A stretch of DNA of 64,000 nucleotides from Gordonia sediminis (GCA_004193205.1 RZUM01000004.1:372001-436000), one strand, 5' to 3'; numbered from the stretch's first letter, positions 1 through 9,720 are shown. Translations and numbers: made by a program. The notes: generated by a model from the letters alone, not told the origin.

Positions 1-621
1 CCACTGCGCCACCTTCGCATGGTTGCCACTGAGCAGCACCGGAGGCACGTCCAGGCCGCGCCACGACACCGGCCGGGTGTAGCTCGGTCCTTCGAGAAGT
101 CCGTCGGAGAACGAATCCTCCTGGTGGGATTGCGGATTACCGAGCACGCCGTCGAGCAGCCGCACCGTGGCCTCGATCATCGCCATGGTCGCGACCTCAC
201 CGCCGATCAACACGAAGTCGCCGAGGGACACCTCCTCGACACGCACCCGACGCGCCGCGTCGTCGAAGACGCGTTGGTCGATCCCCTCGTAGCGGCCGCA
301 CGCGAACACCAGATGCGACTCGCGGCTCCAGCGTTGTGCGGTGGATTGGGTGAACGGCACACCGGCGGGGGTCGGGACGACGAGCAGTGCGTCGTCGGGG
401 CACACGTCGTCGAGACACGGTCCCCACACCTGCGGCTTCATCACCATGCCGGGGCCGCCGCCGTACGGTGCGTCGTCGACGCTGCGGTGCACGTCGTGGG
501 TCCAGTCGCGCAGGTCGTGCACGTCGACGCGTATCCGGCCGGCGTCGATGGCCTTGCCCAGCAGGGCCACCCGCAGCGGATCGAGGTATTCGGGGAAGAT
601 CGAGACGACGTCGATGCGCAC
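1..621 (-). CDS. trmD: tRNA (guanine-N1)-methyltransferase TrmD, partial (C-terminus cut by window edge)
   Basis: TrmD methylates G37 of tRNAs using SAM and prevents +1 frameshifting. The visible 207 codons start at a GTG (complement 619-621) and read [13 protein letters not shown], then the family signature around [10 protein letters not shown] and the SAM trefoil-knot segments [10 protein letters not shown] and [10 protein letters not shown]. The end of the protein lies beyond base 1. It begins 3 bp after the rimM stop, in the usual rpsP-khpA-rimM-trmD order, so the genes are almost certainly co-transcribed. Identity is secure; only the C-terminal domain is missing. Confidence 0.96.
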   Translation of the reverse strand, partial: MRIDVVSIFPEYLDPLRVALLGKAIDAGRIRVDVHDLRDWTHDVHRSVDDAPYGGGPGMVMKPQVWGPCLDDVCPDDALLVVPTPAGVPFTQSTAQRWSRESHLVFACGRYEGIDQRVFDDAARRVRVEEVSLGDFVLIGGEVATMAMIEATVRLLDGVLGNPQSHQEDSFSDGLLEGPSYTRPVSWRGLDVPPVLLSGNHAKVAQW

Positions 622-624
622 GGG

Positions 625-1143
625 TCAGGCCTCGACGTCGAGCAGGCCGTCGGGCGGATCGATCTCGATGCGTTCGCGCGTCACCGTCGGGACGATCTCA
701 CGCACGAACGGGATCAGCACCTCGCGGCCGTCGGGTGTGCGAACCGAGAGGATCTCGCCACCGGGCAGATGCAGCACCGTCTCGAGGACACCGACTTCGA
801 TGCCGTCGACAGTCGAGACCGGCAGCCCTTCGAGTTCGTGGTCGTAGAACTCGTCGGGATCGGTACCCGAGTCGACCTGCGAGGAGTCGATGAGGAACAG
901 GGTGCCGCGCAGCGCGTCGGCGGCGGTCCGGTCGGCGACCCCGTCCAACGACAGCAACAGCCGCCCGGCATGGTGCCGGGCGGCTGTCACCGTGAATGTC
1001 TTCTCGCCGCCGGCCTTGGGCAGGCGGGCGCGCAGGGCAGTGCCCCGTGCGAACCGTGCCTCCGGATCGTCGGTGCGGATCTCGACCACGACCTCGCCGC
1101 GGACGCCGTGGGACTTGGCGACACGGCCGATCACGAGATCCAT
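625..1143 (-). CDS. rimM: 16S rRNA processing protein RimM
   Basis: RimM binds ribosomal protein S19 and assists maturation of the 30S head. The protein opens MDLVIGRVAKSHGVRGEV, the standard RimM N-terminal beta-barrel start, and ends in a PRC-barrel region (FLIDSSQV...LIPFVREIVP). The reading frame stays open 20 codons further upstream, but the ATG at 1141-1143 matches the family start and lies 16 bp after the khpA stop. Length of about 172 residues is normal. It is the third gene of the rpsP-khpA-rimM-trmD operon. Confidence 0.95.
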   Translation of the reverse strand: MDLVIGRVAKSHGVRGEVVVEIRTDDPEARFARGTALRARLPKAGGEKTFTVTAARHHAGRLLLSLDGVADRTAADALRGTLFLIDSSQVDSGTDPDEFYDHELEGLPVSTVDGIEVGVLETVLHLPGGEILSVRTPDGREVLIPFVREIVPTVTRERIEIDPPDGLLDVEA

Positions 1144-1159
1144 CGCGGACGAGCCGACG

Positions 1160-1402
1160 TCAGCGGTCGGTGTCGACGATGTCCACACGCATCCCACGGC
1201 CACCGATGCCGGTGACGAGGGTGCGCAGGGCGGTCGCGGTCCGGCCGTTGCGGCCGATGACCTTGCCGAGGTCGTCGGGATTGACGTGCACCTCGACGAG
1301 GCGGCCCCGACGGCCGGTGATCAGCTCGACCCGGACGTCATCCGGGTTGGCGACGATGCCGCGGACGAGATGCTCGACCGCGTCGGCGACGACAGTGCTC
1401 AC
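1160..1402 (-). CDS. khpA: KH-domain RNA-binding protein KhpA
   Basis: An 80-residue single KH-domain protein with the RNA-binding loop GRNGRTA within a typical beta-alpha-alpha-beta fold. KhpA family proteins bind RNA and, in firmicutes, pair with KhpB to influence cell division; the actinobacterial role is less defined. It starts at a GTG whose last bases overlap the rpsP stop (GTGA, 1399-1402), which indicates translational coupling. Position between rpsP and rimM is conserved across Actinobacteria. Confidence 0.93.
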   Translation of the reverse strand: MSTVVADAVEHLVRGIVANPDDVRVELITGRRGRLVEVHVNPDDLGKVIGRNGRTATALRTLVTGIGGRGMRVDIVDTDR

Positions 1403-1860
1403 GCGTCGGCCTGGCCGGCGTCGGCTGCGGCGGTCTCCTCGGCGGCGGTCTCGGCCGGGGCCTCGTCCTTCTTGGCGGCCTTCTTCTTCGGGGTGGTTGC
1501 CTCGGCGACCGGCGCGCTGTCGGCGGCAGCCAGTGCAGCGTTGAACAGGTCCAACTTGGAGGGCTTCTGCTCCGGTGCCTTCAGGGTGCCCTCGGCGCCC
1601 AGCAGGCCCTTGAACTTCTGCCAGTCACCGGTCACCTTGAGGATGGCCGCGACCGGCTCGGTCGGCTGCGCGCCGACACCCAGCCAGTACTGGGCACGCT
1701 CGGAATCGACCTCGATGAGGCTCGGCTCTTCCTTCGGGTGGTACTTGCCGATGGTCTCGATCACCCGGCCGTCACGGCGGGTCCGAGCGTCGGCGACGAC
1801 GATGCGGTACTGCGGGTTGCGGATCTTGCCGAGCCGCGTGAGCTTGATCTTGACAGCCAT
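1399..1860 (-). CDS. rpsP: 30S ribosomal protein S16 (bS16)
   Basis: bS16 is a primary binder in 30S assembly. The first 90 residues ([24 protein letters not shown]...) are canonical. The C-terminal 60 residues are an Ala/Glu/Lys-rich tail ([14 protein letters not shown]...), an extension common in Mycobacteriales, giving 153 residues against about 80-100 in other bacteria. An AGGAAGAAG-type ribosome site lies just upstream of the ATG. First gene of the operon ending in trmD; its promoter must lie in 1861-2365. Confidence 0.97.
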   Translation of the reverse strand: MAVKIKLTRLGKIRNPQYRIVVADARTRRDGRVIETIGKYHPKEEPSLIEVDSERAQYWLGVGAQPTEPVAAILKVTGDWQKFKGLLGAEGTLKAPEQKPSKLDLFNAALAAADSAPVAEATTPKKKAAKKDEAPAETAAEETAAADAGQADA

Positions 1861-2365
1861 GTCTTCTTCCTCATGTGGTCACTGCGCAATTCAGCGGCCC
1901 GCCCGGTGTGGCGGACCCGGTTTTGCGATCTGTTTCGGTGTGACCGTCGGTCGGTACGTGACCGGTTCCGACGAACCGACCTGAAATTGTGCCAGATGAT
2001 GCGGTGTGTTCGGAAATCGCCGTGTGACGACGGCTCGAGTGGCTCCGCGGTGCGACTCCCCGATGTGGCTCCGCGAACGACAAACGGGGCTCGACATGTG
2101 GTTACCCACCCCGCTGAAGGTAACCACATGCCGCGCGCTCAAGCGTCGAATCGGCTCTATACGTGGGCGCGGTCGCAGCGACCCTCCCCTGATCAGCTGC
2201 GACCGCGGCGCCCGCGCGGGCCTCGAAACACTCGCGAACCCTCCGCAACGCAATTGCTACATTACCAAACAGTAAGTTAGCGGCACCAGAACTCGACAGC
2301 GTGGAATACATCACACGTTGGAATGATCTTCGAGTCGGTGACCTGGGGATTTGCCGGCGATGCGG
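1861..2365. other. 505-bp intergenic region upstream of rpsP
   Basis: No convincing gene is present; short open frames here have no family features or ribosome sites. It must carry the promoter of the minus-strand rpsP operon and the 3' end of the upstream amidohydrolase transcript. Two dyads are visible: a 12-bp perfect inverted repeat (2095-2130) and a smaller TTAC-N6-GTAA element (2262-2275) of a kind often bound by TetR-type repressors. Base composition is less GC-rich than its flanks near 2240-2350. Confidence 0.6.
2095..2130. repeat. Perfect 12-bp inverted repeat, operator or terminator
   Basis: CATGTGGTTACC at 2095-2106 is exactly matched by GGTAACCACATG at 2119-2130 with a 12-nt spacer. 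It could be the terminator of the minus-strand amidohydrolase (stem of 12 bp, no strong U-tract) or a protein-binding dyad in front of rpsP. The sequence alone does not decide. Confidence 0.6.
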
Positions 2366-3448
2366 TCAGACGATCGTTAGCCCGGAGCAAACGATCGACC
2401 GCGGGCGGCGCAGGGTGGTCAGGTCCCGGCGCGGATCGTCGTCGAGGACGATGAAGTCGGCCGGGTCCCCGTCGGCGAGCAGACCCGCACCGAGCCATTG
2501 CCGCGGGGCCACACTCGCCGCGTACAGCGCGTCCCGCGCGCCGAACCCGACGGCCGCCATCGCGTCGATCTCGTCGACGATGCGTCCGTGTTCGACGAAC
2601 CCTCCGGCGTCGGTGCCCGCGAAGATGGCGACACCGGCCTCGCGCGCGGCCGCGAACACCGCGCCGGCGTTCCCGTAGAGCTTGCGCATATTCGCCTGGT
2701 AGGCCGGGAAGCGGTCGGCACCGTCGGCGATCCCGGGGAAGTTCTCCACCTGGATCAGGGTGGGTACCAGCGCGATCGAGCGCTGCACCATCTCGTCCAT
2801 CTGGTCGAGGGTCAGACCGGTGCCGTGCTCGATGCAGTCGACGCCGGCACCGATGAGATCGGGCAGCGCGTCGGCACCGAACACGTGTGCGGTGATCCGG
2901 ACGCCCTCGGCGTGGGCCGCGGCGACCGCGGCGTCGATCTGGGCGCGGGTCCACAGCGGCGCCAGATCACCGATCTCCCGGTCGATCCAGTCGCCCACGA
3001 TCTTGACCCAGCCGTCCCCGGCGCGAGCCTGACGGGTGACCTCGTCGGCGAGGTCGTCCGGGTCGTCGAGATCGACACCGTAGTCGCGCAGATAGCGTTT
3101 GGGCCGCGCGATGTGTTTGCCCGACCGGACGAACCGGGGTGAAGCGGGGTCGGCGTCGAGCGGATGGGTGTCCAGGGGCGATCCGACCTCCCGGATCAGC
3201 AGCGTGCCCGCCCGGGCGTCCGCGTGGGCAAACTCGCGGGCCCGGTCGATGGTGACCCCCAGACCGGGGGCGATACCGACATGGTTGTGGGCGTCGACGA
3301 GGCCCGGGATGATCCACCCGTCGTCGACGACGGTGGTCGCACCGGCAACCGGCTCGCGGGTGATCGTGTCCCCGACCACCCACAGGTCGAGTTGTTCGTC
3401 GGTGAACGGGTCGCGCCCGCGGTAGTGTCGCGCGTCGTCGGCGTTCAC
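2366..3448 (-). CDS. Metal-dependent amidohydrolase (Rv2915c-like)
   Basis: A 360-residue protein of the amidohydrolase superfamily (imidazolonepropionase/prolidase-like branch). It has the N-terminal beta-sandwich, the metal motif VDAHNH after WIIPG, a lysine in WVKIVGD that fits the bridging position, later histidines in ITAHVF and IEHG, and the FAGTDAG aspartate on the last barrel strands. All expected metal ligands are present, so an active hydrolase is likely; the substrate is unknown. It lies between rpsP and ffh as Rv2915c does in M. tuberculosis. It ends 39 bp downstream of ffh and may be read from the ffh promoter. Confidence 0.85.
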   Translation of the reverse strand: MNADDARHYRGRDPFTDEQLDLWVVGDTITREPVAGATTVVDDGWIIPGLVDAHNHVGIAPGLGVTIDRAREFAHADARAGTLLIREVGSPLDTHPLDADPASPRFVRSGKHIARPKRYLRDYGVDLDDPDDLADEVTRQARAGDGWVKIVGDWIDREIGDLAPLWTRAQIDAAVAAAHAEGVRITAHVFGADALPDLIGAGVDCIEHGTGLTLDQMDEMVQRSIALVPTLIQVENFPGIADGADRFPAYQANMRKLYGNAGAVFAAAREAGVAIFAGTDAGGFVEHGRIVDEIDAMAAVGFGARDALYAASVAPRQWLGAGLLADGDPADFIVLDDDPRRDLTTLRRPRSIVCSGLTIV

Positions 3449-3487
3449 GATCGACCCTCTCTCCCCGACTGCCCTACTGACACCTGA

Positions 3488-5056
3488 CTAGTTGTTCTTG
3501 GGCTTCTGGAACTGCGAGACGTCGATACCCTCGAGCCCCGGAGGCAGCTCGTTGAGACCGGCGGGCATGTTGGACAGGTCAGGGAAACCGGCCGGCATGC
3601 CGGGCATCCCACCCATACCGGGGAACCCGGCGCGCGCGGCCTTCGGTGGCGTCGGCCCGCGGTTCTTGCCCTTCTTGCCCTTGCCCTTCTTGCGGTTCGA
3701 CTTGCGCCCGCCACCGCCGAAGCCCATCCGGCCCGACATCTGCGCCATCATCTTGCGGGCCTCGAAGAACCGGTCGACGAGCTGGTTGACGTCGGTGACG
3801 GTCACCCCTGAACCGTTCGCGATGCGGATCCGCCGGGAGGCGTTGATGATCTTGGGATTCTCCCGCTCCTGCGGCGTCATGCCGCGGATGATCGCCTGCA
3901 CCCGGTCGAGCTGCTTGTCGTCGACCTGCGAGAGCGCATCCTTCATCTGCCCCGCACCGGGCAGCATGCCGAGGATGTTGCCGATGGGCCCCATCTTGCG
4001 GATCATCAGCATCTGCTCGAGGAAGTCCTCGAGGGTGAGCTCGCCCTGCGTGATCTTGGTGGCGGCGGCCTCGGCCTGCTGGGCATCCCAGTGCTGCTCG
4101 GCCTGCTCGATCAGCGACAGGACGTCGCCCATACCGAGGATCCGGCTGGCCATCCGGTCGGGGTGGAAGACGTCGAAGTCCTCGAGCTTCTCACCCGACG
4201 ACGCGAACATGATCGGTTTGCCGGTCACCTCGCGCACCGACAGGGCGGCGCCACCGCGGGCGTCGCCGTCGAGCTTGGTGAGCACGACACCGGTAAAGCC
4301 GACGCCGGTCGCGAAGGCCTCGGCGGTGGTCACCGCGTCCTGACCGATCATCGCGTCCACGACGAAGAGCACCTCGTCGGGAGTCGTGGCCTCGCGGATG
4401 TCGGAGGCCTGCTTCATGAGCTCCTCGTCGATGCCCAGGCGCCCGGCGGTGTCGATCACCACCACGTCGAAGTGCTGCGCCTGCGCCTCGGCCACGCCGG
4501 CGCGGGCCACCTCCACCGGGTCACCGGAGGACACCCCGAGTGTCCCCTCGCCACCCACGCTGGTACCCGGGTGCGGGGCGAACACCTTCACGCCGGCGCG
4601 CTCGCCGACGATCTGCAGCTGCGACACCGCCCCGGGGCGCTGCAGGTCGCACGCCACCAGCATCGGCGAATGGCCCTGCTTCTTGAGCCAATGGGCCAGC
4701 TTGCCGGCGAGCGTGGTCTTACCGGCACCTTGCAGACCGGCGAGCATGATGACCGTCGGGGGCTTCTTGGCGAACGTGACGCGCCGCGTCTCGCCGCCGA
4801 GGATGCCGACGAGCTCGTCGTTGACGATCTTGACGACCTGCTGGGCCGGGTTCAGCGCGCCGGAGACCTCCGCTCCCTTGGCGCGTTCCTTCACCTTGGC
4901 GATGAATCCGCGCACCACCGGCAGCGAAACGTCGGCCTCGAGCAGGGCGAGCCGGATCTCCCGGCAGGTGCGGTCGATATCGGCGTCGGTGAGACGGCCC
5001 TTGCCGCGCAGATCTTTGAGTGCGTCGGCCAATCGATCGGATAGCGAATCGAACAT
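3488..5056 (-). CDS. ffh: Signal recognition particle protein Ffh (SRP54)
   Basis: Ffh binds 4.5S RNA and signal sequences and hands ribosomes to FtsY. Domains in order: N domain (1-85), G domain with P-loop GLQGAGKTT (107-115), DTAGR (202-206) and TKLDGD (260-265), then the methionine-rich M domain (about 310-450) containing GMTPQERENP and SRRIRIANGSG. The last 70 residues are a lysine-rich stretch followed by a Gly/Met/Pro-rich tail typical of actinobacterial Ffh. Length 522 is normal. It follows glnD on the same strand after 34 bp. Confidence 0.97.
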   Translation of the reverse strand: MFDSLSDRLADALKDLRGKGRLTDADIDRTCREIRLALLEADVSLPVVRGFIAKVKERAKGAEVSGALNPAQQVVKIVNDELVGILGGETRRVTFAKKPPTVIMLAGLQGAGKTTLAGKLAHWLKKQGHSPMLVACDLQRPGAVSQLQIVGERAGVKVFAPHPGTSVGGEGTLGVSSGDPVEVARAGVAEAQAQHFDVVVIDTAGRLGIDEELMKQASDIREATTPDEVLFVVDAMIGQDAVTTAEAFATGVGFTGVVLTKLDGDARGGAALSVREVTGKPIMFASSGEKLEDFDVFHPDRMASRILGMGDVLSLIEQAEQHWDAQQAEAAATKITQGELTLEDFLEQMLMIRKMGPIGNILGMLPGAGQMKDALSQVDDKQLDRVQAIIRGMTPQERENPKIINASRRIRIANGSGVTVTDVNQLVDRFFEARKMMAQMSGRMGFGGGGRKSNRKKGKGKKGKNRGPTPPKAARAGFPGMGGMPGMPAGFPDLSNMPAGLNELPPGLEGIDVSQFQKPKNN

Positions 5057-5090
5057 TCTTCTAGTGTTCCATGCTCGTCGGAGTTGTCGG

Positions 5091-7661
5091 TCAGCTGATG
5101 GGCACGCCGGTGCGCCCGGTGCCGCCGTAGCTCTGCGGATTGTCGCCGTCGTCGGACTCGACGGTCGGCCGTGGCGGCGGGCAGACGGCGATGACGTCGT
5201 CGGCCAGCGCGGTGCGGCCGGCGTCGCTGTCGTCGGCCATTTTCAGACAGAACGTGTCGACGACGGTGCCGCCCAGCGTGGTGACCTTCGCCCACCGCAC
5301 CTGCGCGCCGTGCCGCTCGATCACCGCGCTGACCCGGCTCAACAGCCCTGTGCGGTCGTCGGTACGCAGCTCCATCAGCATCTCCGAGGAGTCCGTCGCG
5401 TCCGACGGTGCGGTCTGTCCTCCGATCTCGGTGGGATCGATCCAGATCACGCGGGGCGGCGCGACCGCGAAGAGCGCCGGCACGGCGCTCTTGGGGTGTC
5501 CGGCGCCGTCGACCGCCGGATCGGTGGAGCCTGCCGACACGCCCGTACCCGCGACCGATCCCGGCGTGGCGGTCACGGTGCCGATCGTCGGGATCGGCGA
5601 GTCGGCTTCGCGCGCATCGAGGCGTGCGAGCACGTCGATCTTGCCCTCGACGGCGGCCATCAGCTGCTGACGCATCAGGCCCTCCTCGGGCGGGCTGCCG
5701 AAGGCCGGGACGACGACGAAGGTGTTGACCGCGCTGCCGGCGTGGCTCTGCACGGTCGCGGCATGCGAACGCAGCCCGTTGAGGGCGAGCACCCCCGCAG
5801 CCTTGGACAACAACCCCGGTTGATCGGGGGCGACCACGGTCACCCGGAAGGTGTGCGGCCCGTCGGCGGGGACCATACCGACCGAGAACCCGCCGCTCTC
5901 GGCGAGTGCGATCTGCTCGGGTGACAACGGGTCCGGACGGACCGGTTGCGCCCCGTCGATCAGCCGCTGGGTCCGCCGGACGAGTTCGGTGATCAACGAC
6001 GCCTTCCAGTCGCCCCACACACCCGGACCGGTCGCGAGCGAGTCGGCCTCGGCAAGCGTCGCCAGCAATTCCAGCAGTACCCGGTTGTGCCCGAGGGTCT
6101 CCGCGACGAGTTCCCAGGTGGCCGGATCGTCGAGATCGCGGCGTGTCGCCACGGCGGGCAGCAGCAGGTGGTGCCGCACCATCGCCGACAGCAGCTCGAC
6201 ATCCTGTGGCCACAGCCCGAACCGGTTACCAACCTGGATGGCCAGGTCTGCCCCGACGATGCTGTGGTCGGCTCCCCGCCCCTTGCCGAGGTCGTGGATC
6301 AGCGCGCCGAGCACCAGCAGGTCCGGCCGCGACACGCGTGTGGTCATCGATCCGGCGTGGGCGGCGGTCTCGACCAGATGGCGGTCGACGGTCCAGGTGT
6401 GGATCGCGTCGCGGGGCGGCAGATCGCGGACCGCTCCCCACTCGGGCAGCAGCCGACCCCACAACCCGGTGCGGTCGAGCGCCTCGATCGGGTCGACCAT
6501 GTGATGTCCCGAGCCGAGCAGCACGAGCAGGTCACTCAGCGCCTCGCTCGGCCACGGTTCGCGCAGTTCGGGCGCGTAGTCGGCCAGCCGGCTCAATGTC
6601 GAGGCGCTGATCGGCAGACCGGTGCGCGCCGACGCGGACGCCACGCGCAGGATGAGACCTGGGTCCTTGCTGGGAATCGCGTTGCGCGCCAACACGACTT
6701 CGCCGTTGTGTTCGACGACGCCCTCGTCGAGTGGTCGGCGGATCGGTGACCGCCGCAGCTTCGCCAGCCCGCGCCGAGGCAGGGCGTTGCCGGCCGTGCG
6801 CAGACCCACGTCGATGGAATAGCTGATGGTACGGGCGGAATCGCTGATCACCCGGGCGAGGTCGAACCGGTCGCCGATCCGCAGTGCGGCGCCGATCTCG
6901 TCGGCGTCCTGTGCCCGGACCTGCTCGCGGGGACGACCCGCGATGCGGTGCAATTCGGTACGGATGTCCAGGAGTTTCGCGTACGCCACCTGTGGCCCCG
7001 CGCCCGGCGAGTCGGGCCGCAGGCTGGCCATGCCGTCGGTGAGCTGTGCGATCGCAAGCGCGCCGAGCAACTGCACGTCGCGCAGACCGCCACGACCGTT
7101 CTTCAGATCGGGTTCGGCCCGGTGTGCGATGTCCCCGGCACGACGCCAGCGGTCCTGCGCGTGCGTGACGACATCCACGAACCGATCCCGGATACCCGAA
7201 CGCCACTGCTGCCGGATACCGCTGATCAGCAGCGATGACAGGTCCTCGTCGCCGGCGATGTGCCGGGCCTCGAGTAGTCCGAGGGCGGCGGTGACGTCCT
7301 CGCTCGCGACCTGCAGGGCCTGCGGAACGGTACGGACGCTGTGATCGAGCGGAATGTTGGCGTCCCACAACGGATACCAGAGACCGTCGGCGACCTCCGA
7401 GACCTCTTCGGGAGGCCGGTTGTCGTGGAGCAGAATGAGATCCAGATCGGAGAACGGCAGCAGTTCGCCACGTCCGAGACCACCGACGGCGACGATCGCG
7501 AAACCGCTGTCGGGGCGGACGCCGAGTTCGGCGCCCTTGCTGGTGAGCCAGAACTCGTGCAGATCGACCAGCACCTGCCGAAGACCCGCAGCATCGAGCT
7601 TGCCGGTCTTCGACGACTCCATGAGCTGCCGACGGGTCGCCGCGAGATCTGTTGCTGCCAC
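5091..7661 (-). CDS. glnD: PII uridylyl/adenylyltransferase GlnD
   Basis: GlnD modifies and demodifies the PII signal protein; in actinobacteria the modification is adenylylation. The nucleotidyltransferase motif GGLGRGELLPFSDLDL lies in the N-terminal part, an HD phosphohydrolase motif (GALIHDLGKGRGADHS) in the middle, and two ACT regions at the C-terminus sense glutamine. The frame is open to a GTG at 7691, but that codon abuts a strong hairpin at 7692-7723; the GTG at 7659-7661, with AAAGGAG 12 nt before it, is preferred (about 856 aa). Third gene of amt-glnB-glnD. Confidence 0.95.
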   Translation of the reverse strand: MAATDLAATRRQLMESSKTGKLDAAGLRQVLVDLHEFWLTSKGAELGVRPDSGFAIVAVGGLGRGELLPFSDLDLILLHDNRPPEEVSEVADGLWYPLWDANIPLDHSVRTVPQALQVASEDVTAALGLLEARHIAGDEDLSSLLISGIRQQWRSGIRDRFVDVVTHAQDRWRRAGDIAHRAEPDLKNGRGGLRDVQLLGALAIAQLTDGMASLRPDSPGAGPQVAYAKLLDIRTELHRIAGRPREQVRAQDADEIGAALRIGDRFDLARVISDSARTISYSIDVGLRTAGNALPRRGLAKLRRSPIRRPLDEGVVEHNGEVVLARNAIPSKDPGLILRVASASARTGLPISASTLSRLADYAPELREPWPSEALSDLLVLLGSGHHMVDPIEALDRTGLWGRLLPEWGAVRDLPPRDAIHTWTVDRHLVETAAHAGSMTTRVSRPDLLVLGALIHDLGKGRGADHSIVGADLAIQVGNRFGLWPQDVELLSAMVRHHLLLPAVATRRDLDDPATWELVAETLGHNRVLLELLATLAEADSLATGPGVWGDWKASLITELVRRTQRLIDGAQPVRPDPLSPEQIALAESGGFSVGMVPADGPHTFRVTVVAPDQPGLLSKAAGVLALNGLRSHAATVQSHAGSAVNTFVVVPAFGSPPEEGLMRQQLMAAVEGKIDVLARLDAREADSPIPTIGTVTATPGSVAGTGVSAGSTDPAVDGAGHPKSAVPALFAVAPPRVIWIDPTEIGGQTAPSDATDSSEMLMELRTDDRTGLLSRVSAVIERHGAQVRWAKVTTLGGTVVDTFCLKMADDSDAGRTALADDVIAVCPPPRPTVESDDGDNPQSYGGTGRTGVPIS

Positions 7662-7691
7662 GAGGGTTCTGCGCTCCTTTGGGGAGGACAC

Positions 7692-7723
7692 GGCCCCGCG
7701 CCTGACAGGTCAGACGCGGGGCC
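7692..7723 (-). terminator. Strong hairpin between glnB and glnD
   Basis: GGCCCCGCG (7692-7700) pairs with CGCGGGGCC (7715-7723), and inside it CTGAC pairs with GTCAG, leaving a two-base apex. No U-tract follows on the minus strand. It could partly terminate the amt-glnB transcript before glnD, giving more PII and transporter than GlnD, or act as an mRNA-stabilising stem. Confidence 0.65.
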
Positions 7724-7756
7724 GGGTACTGGTCGATGAGACGGAGGGGTGCGCGC

Positions 7757-8098
<342 letters not shown>

Positions 8099-8144
8099 TT
8101 ATCCCTCTCCACAGGAATCAGCGTAGTAGCGAACGACCGGGGAT

Positions 8145-9488
8145 TCATGCCAGTTCATAAGCCGTCTCGGCGTGTTCTGCCTCATCGATGCCGTTGTGCT
8201 CGTCCTCGGTGCTGACCCGCCAACCCAGCGGTTTGAGCGCAAACGCGATGATCGCGGTCAGCACACCGGTGAATGCCAGTGCGAACAGGGCGATCACGAG
8301 CTGGACGACAAGCTGCTTGTAGTCACCGCCCCAGAACAGGCCGGTGTCCTTCGCGAGGAAGCCGATGCCGATGGTGCCCCACAGACCGGACACGAGGTGC
8401 ACGCCCACGACGTCGAGCGAGTCGTCGTAGCCGAGCTTGAACTTCAGCCCGATGGCCAGCGCCGAGAGAACACCGGCGATGACACCCAGGATCATCGAGC
8501 CGACCGGGGTGAGAGCCCCACAGGCCGGGGTGATGGCGACCAGACCGGCGACGATGCCCGAAGCGGCTCCGACGCTGGTCATGTGCTTGTCACGAATCCA
8601 CTCCACCACGAGCCAGCCGATCATCGCGGCGGCGGTGGCGGCGGTGGTGTTGATCCACACCATGCCCGCGGTCATGTCGGCGGCGAGTTCCGAGCCGGCG
8701 TTGAAGCCGAACCAGCCGAACCACAGGATCGCCGCACCGAGCATGACGAAGGGGATGTTGTGCGGGCGGTAGGCGGTCTTGCCGAACCCGGACCGTGTGC
8801 CGATGAGCAGGACCAGGACCAGTGCCGCCATACCGGCGTTGATGTGGACCACGGTGCCACCGGCGAAGTCGATCGGCGCCACATTGGCCTCACCGTCGGT
8901 GCTTCCGAACATCCAGGAGGCGAAGCCCGTCTCGGCGCCCGACATGAGTCCGCCACCCCAGACCATGTGCGACAGCGGGAAGTACACGATCGTCGCCCAC
9001 AGAACCGAGAAGACCAGCCACGTCGAGAACTTCACGCGTTCCGCGACCGCACCGCTGATCAGGGCGACCGTGATGACCGCGAAGGTCAGCTGGAACGCCA
9101 GGAACACCGTCGACGGGATCGAACCGCCGCCTGTGACCACCTGCGTGACCGTCTCACCGTTCTCGGTGACGTCCATCGTGTTACCGAGTTGGTCGCTTCC
9201 GAAGAGCGAGAACGGGTTGGCGAAGATGCCAAGGATGTCGTCGTCGCCGGTGATGCCATTGCCGAAGGACATCGAAAAGCCCCAGAGCACGTAGATGACG
9301 CTGACCGTGGCGATCGAGCCGAACGACATCATCATCATGTTGAGAACAGACTTCCCCCGCGAGAGCCCCCCGTAGAAGAAGGCCAGTCCCGGCGTCATGA
9401 ACAGCACCAGCGCCGCACTCGCGAGCATCCATGCGGTGTCACCGGTGTCAGGTACGCCAAATGAACTATCTGGCAGTGCCAAAACCAC
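8145..9488 (-). CDS. amt: Ammonium transporter Amt
   Basis: An integral membrane ammonium channel with about eleven hydrophobic segments; the Amt signature (near DFAGGTVVHINAGMAAL) and the twin-His pore positions are visible. The frame extends to an ATG at 9533, but the GTG at 9486-9488 follows a clear AGGGAGG site 9 nt upstream, giving MVLALPDSSFGVPDTG and 447 residues. First gene of amt-glnB-glnD. Two GlnR-type boxes lie 86-133 nt upstream of the start, consistent with induction on nitrogen limitation. Confidence 0.95.
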   Translation of the reverse strand: MVLALPDSSFGVPDTGDTAWMLASAALVLFMTPGLAFFYGGLSRGKSVLNMMMMSFGSIATVSVIYVLWGFSMSFGNGITGDDDILGIFANPFSLFGSDQLGNTMDVTENGETVTQVVTGGGSIPSTVFLAFQLTFAVITVALISGAVAERVKFSTWLVFSVLWATIVYFPLSHMVWGGGLMSGAETGFASWMFGSTDGEANVAPIDFAGGTVVHINAGMAALVLVLLIGTRSGFGKTAYRPHNIPFVMLGAAILWFGWFGFNAGSELAADMTAGMVWINTTAATAAAMIGWLVVEWIRDKHMTSVGAASGIVAGLVAITPACGALTPVGSMILGVIAGVLSALAIGLKFKLGYDDSLDVVGVHLVSGLWGTIGIGFLAKDTGLFWGGDYKQLVVQLVIALFALAFTGVLTAIIAFALKPLGWRVSTEDEHNGIDEAEHAETAYELA

Positions 9489-9573
9489 TGTAAGAAACCT
9501 CCCTAGAATGCGCCGACGGCTCGGCGCCTCCAAAGACTCTGTCGGCAGATGGTTTCGACCGTGGTGCTCTCAG

Positions 9574-9621
9574 GTTTCATACATGTGAACCAGTGACCGT
9601 CTTATGTTTCCTCCATGTAAC
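9574..9621 (-). promoter_or_regulatory. Candidate GlnR operator upstream of amt
   Basis: On the minus strand GTTAC-N6-GAAAC (9606-9621) is an exact match to the actinobacterial GlnR half-site pair GTNAC-N6-GAAAC. A second box, TTCAC-N6-GAAAC (9574-9589), lies 32 bp away, three helical turns, with one to two deviations. Arrangement and position upstream of amt fit known GlnR regulation. This is a pattern match only. Confidence 0.55.
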
Positions 9622-9720
9622 AACGCAGGTCGTAGCTCAGCCCGTTCTCAGGTGCGCCGAACGATCCTCGGCGAGGCTTTCGCGGTGATGAATCCGGGAT
9701 GTGACCGCGCCACAGTGCGA

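Noticed and set aside
19-1215. Long plus-strand open frame over trmD/rimM
   Set aside because: Composition and His/Arg/Asp-rich repeats are typical of antisense shadows in high-GC DNA; the opposite strand encodes clear TrmD and RimM.
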